In this document: in pieces, positions 42,691 to 53,398 of the stretch
How the letters are laid out: every line of letters begins with the position of its first letter
Numbering within the stretch: position 1 is the stretch's first letter
Source: Antedon bifida
Taxonomy: Eukaryota > Echinodermata > Crinoidea > Comatulida > Antedonidae
Assembly: GCA_963402885.1 (NCBI GenBank)
Contig: OY727094.1
Coordinates: 18,602,501 to 18,666,500 of the forward strand
Direction of reading: 5' to 3'
Length of the DNA: 64,000 nt
Position numbers and translations under genes: made by a program
The notes under the pieces: generated by a model
What the model saw: only the letters and a program-made list of their open reading frames with translations
The model's database searches: none
What the model was told of the DNA's origin: nothing

Positions 42691-43005
42691 GATGAGGGCG
42701 TATCAATTGATCTCTGTTGCGCGTGCGTACAACTGAGGACTAGTGCTGTTCCGCCGTACCACGCCGAGAATGTTAAAGAGTCGCTATCCAATCGAGTTTG
42801 AACAATACCATGAAAGCCCCAGTGGTCTAATGGTTAGGGCAACTGCATATCAAGCACACGGTCCGAGTTCGAGTCTCAGTTGGGGCGACTTTTTCTCATT
42901 CTCACAGATTTCCTCATCTTTATCGTTTCAAATTAATTAATTAAATTTCAGTATATCATCGGGCGGTTTAGAATTAATGTTCTTTGCCTGCTGTGTTTAT
43001 ATATT
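42691..43005 (+). repeat. tRNA-headed SINE-like unit, copy 2
   Basis: Nearly identical to 42331-42641, only a few substitutions apart, in direct orientation. Confidence 0.75.
42816..42886 (+). ncRNA. tRNA-like sequence, copy 2
   Basis: Same as 42453-42523 except CTCAG for CTCGG in the T-stem, which breaks one pair. TTTTT follows at 42890-42894. Confidence 0.45.
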
Positions 43006-43039
43006 ATGTACCCATTTACATACGATTTTACAGGAAAAG

Positions 43040-43115
43040 GGAGTAGAAATCAACATTAAGAATCATTAAAATCTTGAACCAAGTTCAACTTCAACGTTAC
43101 TATTATTAAAACTGA
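43040..43115 (+). repeat. Repeat G, copy 2
   Basis: AGTAGAAATCAACATTAAGA and AAGTTCAACTTCAACGTTAC match 34720-34815. Confidence 0.6.
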
Positions 43116-43189
43116 CCAATCAAATGGTTCTTAAATTGCGTCATCATAGTTTGTAAGATATCATCAGAAACATTTTTTTATGTTAAAAA

Positions 43190-43325
43190 AACGTACTGGT
43201 TTGGTTTCGGAAACGTTTTATTAAACGTTTTCAAAACGTGGATTTGTGGAGTTTTGCGAATGTTGAAATAACATATTTTTATAACGTTTTAAAAACGTTT
43301 TTTTTTAATGCAATTTTTCTAGATA
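43190..43325. repeat. AACGTTTT-rich repeat, copy 1
   Basis: Dense AAACGTTTT words with GTGGATTTGTGGAGTTTTG; related sequence at 44820-45190. Probably remnants of one A/T-rich mobile element. Confidence 0.5.
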
Positions 43326-43817
43326 AAATAACAGAGGTCCCAACTTGGGAAAGTCCATTTGCAGGAGATTTTGTCGAAAGTCAACACGCGGGGAATCGAA
43401 AATCAACATGAGAAGCCCTTGATCAATGTTAGGACCAATCAAGGTGCTTTAAACAGTCCTGGCTTTGTTTGTATCAAACCTGTTAGTGGCGGTAATTATC
43501 GCTGTTGGTTTCAATTAAATTAAATAAAATAAAAAATAAAAATACAATATTTACACATAAGTTGGCTTAATTTTTACATAAGTTTATCCATCAGTATTTT
43601 TACATTCTTATATTTTTATGGACACATCCTCAGTACAAAGAATTTTAAAAATAATATTTTAACTAAAATTCAGTATATAACATAATTTAACTTAATTACA
43701 ATATTTACACATGATAGTATTTCCCAATAGAATTTACTCAATTTTTTTAGGCATAGGCCTAGGGCTTCTACTTCTAGGCCCTACCTAACTACCATTTTAA
43801 AACCCAAAAACAATCAA
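43326..43817. other. Noncoding stretch
   Basis: No gene recognised. CCTGTTAGTGGCGGTAATTA at 43480 resembles a segment near 13955, so at least part is repeat. Confidence 0.45.
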
Positions 43818-44258
43818 GATCGAAATAAACTATTTCCGTCTTATGTGCTACATTACGCGAGTAAACATAGGCCTATTATTTCAGATGAAAAACATTGAGT
43901 TTTATATTGTTTTATTTATACGGAATTACACTGGCAGGCATTAAAGATATAACATTAAAATGTAGGCCGTTTATGAGCTATATATTTCGCCGATTTCTTA
44001 TCGCGGGAAAATTCCCCACAAGCGACATCGATCGATCGATCGAGGAGTAGGCCTAGGCTAGAGGCCTAGCGTGCATGCCGGAACAGGTGGATTATTGCTA
44101 TATAAATAACTTTGAACAAAAGACCTTACGACAATCTTAGGTAAATTTTTATTAAACGTAGGCCTACTTGCTTGGCGAATCCATGCCTTTTAAATCATTT
44201 AACAAGTTCGTAATCGGATCGTAGTACTTACTGTACAGTAAAACCAAAAAACACCGCC
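43818..44258 (+). repeat. Direct repeat H, copy 1 (about 430 bp)
   Basis: Matches 52595-53020 in the same orientation. Shared pieces include AATAAACTATTTCCGTCTTA, AACATTGAGTTTTATATTGT, GACATCGATCGATCGATCGA, GCTAGAGGCCTAGCGTGCAT, GCCGGAACAGGTGGATTAT and AACCAAAAAACACCGCCT. The GATC microsatellite is one unit longer here. Similarity is high, so the duplication or insertion is fairly recent. Confidence 0.85.
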
Positions 44259-44819
44259 TCAACAACCTCCTGCGATGTCTGTTGTTCTTTGCTGCTGGCA
44301 GATCAACATTGGTAGAGTCCATTAATTATGAGGGTGTTTAAAAATGTAATAACTATATACAGTGTCTCAACCACTGTGTAATCAAAGCGTTTATTTAGTT
44401 AAAACTTGGATCCTCCCAAAATTGATAATCGTGTATTCCGGTTACCACGTGATTGATTCACGGTTGGTTGCACGCTTCTTTTTTTTACACGTCCGGCGGC
44501 GGCGGCGTGTAGTACCGTGCATGTTTATATTATTGTTACGGTTTAACAAAGGCAGTGCATACAAATAAAAATACAGTAATAGACCACGGAGCCTCCATGA
44601 ATAGACATTGTTTCAACATCCTGCCTAACTTTTGTCTGGTTATTGACTATTGTTGACCTGGGCTGAGCCTAGGCTTAGCTGGTGTAACCGTAAATCAATT
44701 TGGCCAAAAATATGGGGAAATTTGAAAATGTGGTAGAAAAATCAAAATGCGGTAGGTAGCGCAGTAGATGGGTACTAAAAGCGGTAGACTACCGCGAGTA
44801 GCGGTAGACTTGGGACCCC
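44259..44819. other. Noncoding stretch
   Basis: No gene recognised. A CGGCGGCGGCGG tract at 44493-44506 and a GCGGTAGACTACCGCG inverted repeat at 44775-44800 are the only notable features. Confidence 0.45.
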
Positions 44820-45191
44820 TGAAATAACGTTAAAATACTATATATATATTATATATATTTACGTATTTTTTTGGTTTAAAAAACGTTATAATATTTCGTT
44901 TTTAATATGTGTATTTGTGTTTTGCAAACGTTGCAATAACGTTTTATTTTAATGTTTAAAATTTTAATTTTAAACGTATATATAACGAAATAATGATATT
45001 TAAATAATGTTAAACGTTTTTTTGACATTGTTTGGTTTTAAAAACCCTATTTTTTGTATTAAAAACGTTAATTTGTGGAGTTTGAATATGTTATATAAAC
45101 GTTTTATTGCAACGTTTTAAATACGGTTTTTACATGTAAATATAGCCTAAATGTTGAGTTTAAAAACGTATTTCGTTTTTTGTGAGGTTTT
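44820..45191. repeat. AACGTTTT-rich repeat, copy 2
   Basis: Many AAACGTT, AACGTTTTA and TTAAAAACG words; shares TTTGTGGAGTTT and related pieces with 43190-43325. Confidence 0.5.
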
Positions 45192-45862
45192 AAAAGATGA
45201 ACAACAATGTAAGTTTTCTGGTGGTGTAGGCCTAATTAGAAAGAAGTAAATATGATTGCAACTTCATCCTTCTTGTTTGTATCTCCTTGTAGGCCTACAC
45301 CCCTTGAAAATAAAGTACATAAAACGTAATGCAAAACATAATGTTAGCATAATGTACTTTACAATATTTCCAAACCTTCCTGCATTCAATTATTAACTAT
45401 TGCCTACATAGCAGCTTTGGAATATTAATTAGTAAGAAACGTAACTTAGCCTAGTGCATTTTGTGTTTGGAAAAATGGTAAAAAGGGTGCTCAATCTTAT
45501 GTTTGGCAAGAGCGAGAAACATGAGCAATAATACAGTTTTATACTTACTGCTCGTTTCATTTGAAATGGCGCACAGCAGCACAACCGCTATACTATAACT
45601 GCAGCTGTGCTGATATGTGCTGCTTTCTTTTCTCGATATTGCTAATTACCAGAGTGACTTAATTGTGACGTAGGAAAATGGCAGAGAATTTACGAAAGCA
45701 GCGTTCAGCTGTTGCAAAAAAAATGGCATAAAAAACACATTTTTCATACAATTTTGCCGTTCTAATATAGACTAATGGATAGAGAGGGATTAAAAGGTGC
45801 CCCAGTTCGAACAGCGCTAGTATTGGACTTGCAGTTATACTAGGAGGAGATAGAGGAACAAA
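45192..45862 (-). repeat. Dispersed repeat family B, copy 2 (inverted)
   Basis: Reverse-complement partner of 8222-8758, about 130 bp longer because of extra bases in the middle (45380-45600). The ends GGTGGTGTAGGCCTAATTAG and TAGAGGAACA-side sequences line up with the other copy. Confidence 0.7.
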
Positions 45863-45884
45863 TTTTGGATTAGTGCTATTAAGT

Positions 45885-45950
45885 ATATCACCGGGCGGTT
45901 TAGAATTAATGTTCTTTGCCTGATTTGTTTATATATTATATTATAGATAT
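45885..45950 (+). repeat. Tail fragment of the tRNA-headed SINE-like unit
   Basis: GGGCGGTTTAGAATTAATGT, TCTTTGCCTG and TTTATATATTAT match the tails at 42596-42641 and 42957-43005; no tRNA-like head is present. Confidence 0.65.
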
Positions 45951-46079
45951 CTTCTGGGTAGTTTGGGGTGGTCTGAGCTGGACTGGGCACGACTGTTTGT
46001 AATCTCACAGCAAGATGGCTTCCGTAGTATGAAAATAGTCTATTTGAATTTAAATTTGAATATATATGGGAGAAAATGG

Positions 46080-46235
46080 AATACGGATAAGTGAACATGC
46101 GCTCTATTAAATGTGATGGGCTATGACGAAAGAGACAAAAATCCTATATTTTATATTCGAGTGGCCATACGAATGACGTCACAATGTCTGGTTAGCCATT
46201 TTGATGCATGATTCGATATCTACAACTCTTGCAAA
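46080..46235 (-). repeat. Repeat I, inverted copy (GACGTCA element)
   Basis: Reverse complement of 50480-50640: shared pieces include ATGCGCTCTATTAAATGTGA, TATTCGAGTGGCCATACG, GACGTCACAATGTC and GATATCTACAACTC. Further copies on the plus strand are at 49265-49330 and 50845-50985. Confidence 0.75.
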
Positions 46236-49200
46236 ACATGCATTTTTTTTTCCACAGAAAGTTATCGCATAAATATAAGTTACACTTTTGCCAAGTTTCA
46301 ATTTAAATTGTTATATGGTTTTCGATCTATGTTAAATACGCGTAATTCATAAAATCGCGCGTAACTTACTTACTCTAAAGTCATACTTATGACAAAGTTA
46401 CACAATCTTAAGTTGGCCAGAATTACAGAAACGCTGGCAACAAAATTCGTGGAAAGAAAGAATATACATAGAAGTAGGTATCCCAATGAAGCGGATTTTC
46501 GTTACCGCGATTTTAACACGTTCGTGAAATTTCAAAAAGTGTCTTTGAAGTTAAAAATATACTATTTCTTATGTACCCATGTGAATAAAAATTATATGTC
46601 TGAAAAGATCTTGTTTAAGGGATTATTTTTATATATTTTTAATCTATTTTTATTAAATATTTTGATAGAAAACGCGAGTTAAAAATGAGGTACAAAAGCC
46701 GGCGAGCCGAAATCCGCGCGCTAAAAATAACTTTGGAAAACACCTACCTATTTTCAAAACACGATCGCACGAGGTCCATAATAGGTGGTAGAGTAATTTT
46801 TGTTGCATGTTATCAGGCTTTAAATACTCTTTATTTTGATACGTAAATCGGTTAATATTATGTACATCCGCCTCAAATGTCAATTTTAACGATAAAAATT
46901 TTTGAGTCTTATTATCAAAATCTGGCTAATTTAGTATTGATTTGAAGCTAATTTATATTTCTGTTTGATAAACCACATCGTTTTATTTGACTTTGCGTGG
47001 ACCTCGTGCGAAGAGGCCAATAAGACCAACCACTGAAAAAAATAATCCCTAACATAAATATCAGGGTTTACCATTTTCCTTACGGGGGATTCAGTTCTCC
47101 GCTTATTACTAAATTACCGTCGCCCAGACAATGTGCATGTTATGCATATATTAGCGTGTTAATTAATGATTGGATAACCCCCGCAGTGGACTGTTCCATT
47201 TTCTGAACTAGTCTTCACCGCACACGAGGCATGTCGAAAAATGTCGCCTCTCATGGAATATTTGCTTCGAAACGTCAATTTTACCAATTTATTAAATTAT
47301 TTATTAAGTGGAATATTTATCAATCTACTATATAAAGCAAGTACGTTGGGAAGAAATGTACCAAAGAAATTTAAGAAGCTTTGAATTTGCTATGCAGCGG
47401 CCGTAACCCATTCTATGTAGGCGGCCGAAAAGCGCTTTGGTCAGGGTTGCCGTTGTACGTATACGCTGTTTCTTGGCCTAAATTTTATTCCGTATATTTC
47501 AATTTAAAGTGCAACTTTCGGTTAGAATTATCGAAAGGAAAATAAAATTAAACATGTTAACATTATACTATTGAGGTAATTACTTTGTTAAATTTAAAAT
47601 TCGTCTGTTTCTTCTCGATTTTCTTAGGCAGAATTTAGCGTTAGGCTTTTTTTTAGGCCTATATATACAGTATACTTAACTTGTAAGCGCGGCCGAGTCT
47701 ACGTCCGGCCCGGCGCTCGAAATGGAATCGAACACATAATAAGCATGGGCTTAATTCTTATTTTTGGTGGTTCAAAAATCAATGAAAACAATATATGATT
47801 TTAATTATAAATTTAAATACTAGAATTATAAAAAAATGTATACTTTCGAAAAATAATATTTAATGAAAAGAAACAATACCCACACAGTTTTTTACCACAA
47901 TATATATTTTTTTTCACATTTTAACATTTTTTAACAATATTTTATGTTGTATTTCAGAAATACCTACCTGTCAATATAAATAACCTTACTAAAATACATA
48001 TTACATTCTATGCAATGCAAAAAAAAAGAAGTTAATTCACACACTGGTTCAAAAGTTACGAATCATTTAAAGACGGGAACTTCTTGGGCATTTTTAAGAC
48101 ATTGGGAAGAACACGCGCAAAAAGCTCTCGGACGAAAAAATAGTCTTGTACAACTCTGTTGTATCTATGGGTTTGGCAAAAATAAGGACTTTAAAGTTAT
48201 TAATATAAAAGTTATAACCCTTCAAAAATGGTTCCAAATATAATTGGAAAAAATGCTATTTTTCAAGCAAAAATCACTGTTTTTTGGGCACTTTAACAGA
48301 CCATAACTTTTGAATGGATAATCCGATTTCAATCATTTAAATTGCAAAAGTTTATGTTCAGTAAGATCCTTCTGATTAACTGAAAGAAAAAGTACAATCA
48401 TTAATTTTAATTTTTACATTGGGATACCTAATAGAAGGAAAAAAGGATCCTGACAAAATAAGTTTTACTCTACTAAAAGTTCAACAACTAAATAGGTAGG
48501 TATTATTTGTAAAATTCTTATTTATTTTGATAATATCACATGCTATCATTAAATAGGGTATTTTAACATTATTTTACTTTAAATAATGTAATAATAGTAA
48601 TACCATGAGGTCATTTTAACTGTATACTAATTTGTATGTACATTTTGTACTGTGATAAAATTAGGTAATTCTAAAAATAGAATTGGAATAACAAAGCATG
48701 TCAATAGCATAATACCGTTTGAATTAAATGGTCTACAGTAGGCTATTTTGTCTAGATATTCCTACATAATAAGGCCTATTCCAGGCTGGTAGGTCCAACA
48801 TTATTTTCGCGCCACGGCTTCTAGCCAGCTAAAACCCCAGAGGACATAATCAATAACAAAATGTATCAATGCGAAAGCTATACATCTAAGGCTGACAGTT
48901 TTAATATTTTGTAAACTCGACTAATGGATAGGTCCTGTCCTGGCATGTCCAACACACATCGGCGCAAGGTTGCCGATTTTTTTTTCGCAAAATTGAAAAT
49001 TCTTTAGCAAATTTTAAAAACCATGAAAATGGCTAAATTTGTTGGTAGATACATCAAATAAATATAACAGGTTGTTGTCTTGTATTGTTTTTATCTTTAT
49101 TCATTCAAAATTTGTGATTAAAATACAAATAAAACATTACCGCATTAAAATATGTTGGGCCTATCTACTGCAGCCTCACCGGCCTGATACTCGGAGGCCT

Positions 49201-49264
49201 ATTCAACGGTCGACTATGCCAAAGCCGAGTCATGTATGATCGGCGTGTCAGGCCTCTATCTATT
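46236..49264. other. Long noncoding stretch with unassigned repeats
   Basis: No supported gene. Short frames at 46389-46682 and 48010-48243 lack recognisable motifs. CACGATCGCACGAGGTCC at 46760 and the inverted GTGGACCTCGTGCG at 46998 form a loose inverted repeat. GC-rich patches with GGCCG words lie at 47395-47450 and 47688-47725. Likely further mobile-element debris. Confidence 0.4.
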
Positions 49265-49330
49265 ATTGGCGGATGTTATGGCGTCATCGTATGGCCACCC
49301 GAATATAAAATATAGGATTTTTGCCTGATG
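49265..49330 (+). repeat. Repeat I, short copy
   Basis: GCGTCATCGTATGGCCACC and GAATATAAAATATAGGATTT match the core of repeat I at 50530-50585. Confidence 0.65.
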
Positions 49331-50479
49331 CCGATAACTAACTTGTTGAAGTGACGAGTTCAAATCTAGTTTGTATATGTGTTTATATAATGTAAATCGT
49401 AAATTCGCTTTAATCATCAATAAATAATTATCTAACTCAACTTAATTAGTAGGCCTAATGGTTTTTAATTGTTTCTAAGAGCCAATTCATACTAAAGATG
49501 GTTCCTGCCCACCAAAGTTGTTCTGCGTTAGGGCATGTGATCCTTCGTACTGTAGGCCTATCCTAATTTGTTTAGAATCTTAGAGCCAGTTCATATGGTA
49601 CTTAGTTATGTACTAAGAAGGTGTCTGTCTGTCCTCCTTGGTCAGTTGATAAGCGAAGTTTTCTTACAACAACGTCTTGCAATTAAGGAATATTATAATA
49701 TGTATTTGTTGTACACTACTGTACATCTACTGGTATTAGCATTTTCAGTGTTACATATAATTGGTTATCCGCAACGAAGTTGCAGGATAACCTCTTGTGA
49801 TTGTACGAAATCATCTTTTTCTTCATCTTCTTTCTTTCTGTATGATTTTTGAGTAACGCTTTTCTCAAAAACTTGCAAACATAACATTTTGTTAACTATC
49901 TCAACATATTGACATTTACGTAACGTCGTCAAGCGAAGCTTTTCATGACGTTTACAATTGCGCAACGTGACTTGCGCGCAATTTAACGATTTTCTCGTAT
50001 TTTAACGTAGGTCGAAAACCAAATAACATTTCAAATTGAAACTTTGCAAAAGTTTAAGTTATATCATGCGCTAACTTTCTGTAGAAAAAAAATTGCGTGT
50101 TTTACACAAAGTTACGCGTGCACGCGCATTTAAAATTTCAAAATGCGCAAAATTAATTTCTAATCAACTTTCTACGCGTTTCATGTCGTTTTAAGCATGT
50201 AAAAAATTCCCACGTGTGCGCAAATTTTTTTACGTGTGCGGTGCGCACGTAGCATTAAAAACAAATTTTGTTCGCGTGATTTATGTTTTTCCAGCCTTTT
50301 CTAGTAATGTTACCAACTTTTAAACAATTTCGACTTAAAGTAACGTCATACGAGCACGTCGAATTGGCCAATTTGCGCGTGTTTTTGATGAAAAAGTTAA
50401 AAAAATCGTCAAAATTATGCCTTTTTTTAAACAGTCGTAATTTCTAAACTGCACGGTCAACTTTTTGTGGATGACATTT

Positions 50480-50640
50480 TCTGGAAGTTGATGAGTTGTA
50501 GATATCGGATCATGTATTAATATGGCTAACCGGACATTGTGACGTCATCGTATGGCCACGAGAATATAAAATTTAGGATTTTTGTATCTTTCGTCATAGC
50601 TCATCACATTTAATAGAGCGCATCTCCACTTATCCGTTTT
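50480..50640 (+). repeat. Repeat I, main copy
   Basis: GTTGTAGATATCGGATCATG, ATGGCTAACCGGACATTGTG, ACGTCATCGTATGGCCACG and GTCATAGCTCATCACATTTA; inverted partner at 46080-46235. Confidence 0.75.
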
Positions 50641-50844
50641 CTATTTTCACCCCGATTTTGATATTGTCTAGGTCAATCAACTATCTTTCGCATGAGTTAA
50701 AAATATTTTTATTTTTATGACGTCATCATGCCTAAAAATTTAAATTACGTGTGGCATTAATTTCATCTTTACAGTAAATTTTAATCTGTTATAGCTCGTA
50801 AAAATAAAATGTGATAATCATGATTAAAACGTTTTCTGGAAGCT

Positions 50845-50985
50845 ATTGGATTGTAGATGCGAAATCATGTGAAAATTTTGTCAATCGGATGTTGTGACGT
50901 CATCATATGGCCAGTTAAATGAAAAAAGTCGTATTTTCATCTTTTGCGTCATAATTCATTACATTTAAAAGAGCGCGCATCAATA
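50845..50985 (+). repeat. Repeat I, diverged copy
   Basis: GATTGTAGATGCGAAATCAT, TGTTGTGACGTCATCATATG and GCGTCATAATTCATTACATT follow the same order as 50480-50640, 365 bp downstream. Confidence 0.65.
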
Positions 50986-51315
50986 TTTCACATATTCAAA
51001 TTTCTTCTACACGTTAATATGTTGTTGCTGAGATAATTCCCTTCCGAAATTGTTACCTTCACATTTCATTTTAAAACCGTCAACATGTTAAAAATTGCAA
51101 TAAATAGCGGGTCCTATTCTACACTGTATGTGATATGGATACAGATTATACTGTGTATACTATATATGAATCAAAATAATAGAATTCATATCATATTCTT
51201 TAGTTCAGGTCATAATGCCAACGTGAACACTTCCTTTTGTCCTCAACCTATCCCCTTAATGTTAAAAGGTACGTCGTTACACGTTCATGTTGCACCACTT
51301 GCGCGGCGGATAACC

Positions 51316-52594
51316 AAACTCGTCAAAGTGACGAGTTACATGTCTAGTTATATATTTTAACTGTCTGATCAATTGAAATAAGTACTGGCTTTACAACGCT
51401 ACTCATGACATTGAGGGGGTGGGTGGTGGTTGAACTGCAATAATAAGTTTGACTGTACAGACATAGGCGGCGACTGAAAAACCCTATAGCTACTAGCTCA
51501 TTATCTATTAAAAAATACCTATCCCACCTCTGCAGTCACAGGTTGAAGAAAATAAATCAAATTTCTGTTATGAGTGTACTTGTTATTACGCCTGAGGGAA
51601 TAGACACTATTGGAGGAGAGATTGGAATGTTCCATTTATTGCCAAGCAATACGTTTGTATTACATCTATCAAAATTTTAAAAATCAGCTTCTCTTCAACA
51701 TTATGATGCTATACTTTTTTTGGTAAAAACAATTATCGTAGAAGGAGATGGGTAAATGCGAAGCATCCTCGTATTATTGTGTGCGTGTATAACGGTTAAC
51801 CTCAGCTCAATTTAATTAGTAAACATGGTTACATTAGGTGGTTAAGATCAGTGCCGAACGTATGAACCTATTTTATATATCGAGTAAAAATTCTAGAAGA
51901 AGCGCGCAATTTACCGAATTTTGCCCTTACGTAAATTTATATATAGATACATAATACATTGTTACAATTGGTCAATTTTGAACTTTGACCTCTTATATAT
52001 CAAAAACTTCCTATCCTATTTCCTATGGAAAATTCTGGTCTAGAAAAGTTGGATGGAAATTTGTCCCCTTTCGGGTGGTGATTCCCCCTCCTGCCATCGG
52101 ACTATTAATAGGCATATTATTAGACTGGTGCATACAGGAGACAAATTTTTTAGCCACTCGTGGTCCGCAAAATCTATCATCTGCAAACCTATAAGTCCCC
52201 ACGAAAATTGTTTTTGAGCAATAACTCCACTTTTCCTGATCTAAATTAACTAAATTTGGAACACATACATTTCACACAAAGCCACATTGTTCAGAGTTGA
52301 AAATATGTCTCTAATTACAATTTTTAATTAATTAAAGTAATTTTCCCCCCAAAAAAAAGGAAATTCGCCTGTTAATTGTACGATCTGTACCAAATTTGGT
52401 CTGTGTATTACTGGAAATGTGTTGTATGTTAAGCAAAGCTAGATAATCTGGAATTTAAATGAGTATAAAATAATAAATAAATACAGCATTACTACTAGTA
52501 CTAGTTACTTAGGTCTAGTCTAAAATTAATCATTTAATTAATCACGCTAGCTATAAATATGGTTTCAACAAAAGGTTTTAAGAAGGTTTAATAA
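51316..52594. other. Noncoding stretch
   Basis: No gene, RNA or clear repeat recognised. The open frame at 51985-52194 has no known motif. Confidence 0.4.
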
Positions 52595-53020
52595 AAAGAT
52601 CAAAATAAACTATTTCCGTGTTATATGCTACATTACACGAGTTAACATATTATTCCAGATGAAAAATATTGAGTTTTATATTGTTTTATCCATACGTAAT
52701 TACACTGGCATTAAAGATATAACAATAAAATGTAGGCTGTTATGAGCCATATTTCGTCGATTTCTTATCACGGGGAAATCGCGATAAGAGACATCGATCG
52801 ATCGAGGAGTAGGTCTAGGCTAGAGGCCTAGCGTGCATGCCGGAACGGGTGGATTATCGCTATATAAATAACAAGTTTGAACAAAAGAGCTTACGATAAT
52901 CTTAGGTCAATTTTGATTAAACGTATAGGCCTACTTGCTTGGGAATCCATGCCTTTTAAATCATTTAACAAGTTCGTAATCGTATCGTAGTACAGTAAAA
53001 CCAAAAAACACCGCCTTTAA
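52595..53020 (+). repeat. Direct repeat H, copy 2
   Basis: Second copy of 43818-44258, with a shorter GATC run and scattered substitutions. Confidence 0.85.
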
Positions 53021-53054
53021 TTTCCATTGTATTTTTCGAGTCAGACACACCTAT

Positions 53055-53290
53055 TCCATTTTTTTATTTATTTATTTATTTATTTCAACAATATTTTACG
53101 AGGGTGGTCCATCCAGACGAAGCTGATTATTAGGGACCCACAAAAATACATCATGACTAGACATAAACGTATCAATAAAAATTAAATTAAAATAAATATA
53201 ATTTATAAAGATAAAATAAAGCACAAACAATTTAGAATAAAAAATTAAATGAATTAAATTAAATTGGCCCTCTCAGGAGAAAAGATAGGA
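53055..53290 (-). mobile_element. Probable 3' end of a minus-strand LINE
   Basis: A TTTA microsatellite (53061-53086) is followed by GAGGGTGGTCCATCC and AT-rich sequence. Simple-repeat tails of this kind end CR1-like retrotransposons. No coding remnant is readable, so the call is tentative. Confidence 0.35.
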
Positions 53291-53398
53291 AAAAGGAAGC
53301 AACTAAACAAGAAGATAGTTCTTGAGCAGAAATTTGAAGGAAGAGTAAGATGAAGCTCAATTAGGTGTGCACTACCTCTAATAACAATCATGCTGGTT

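Larger units (their letters stand above)
49763..51315. mobile_element. Possible DNA element with short GGTTATCC ends
   Basis: GGTTATCCGC at 49763 is mirrored by GCGGATAACC at 51306-51315, and the left end forms a hairpin with AACGAAGTTGC. The 1.55 kb between contains GCGCGCAATT/TTTGCGCG words and two repeat I copies, but no gene. No target duplication was found; a 10-bp end alone is weak. Confidence 0.3.

Noticed and set aside
48010..48243. Possible host exon (VNSHTGSKVTNHLKTG)
   Set aside because: No splice signals at its edges and no recognisable domain; surrounding sequence looks like repeat debris.
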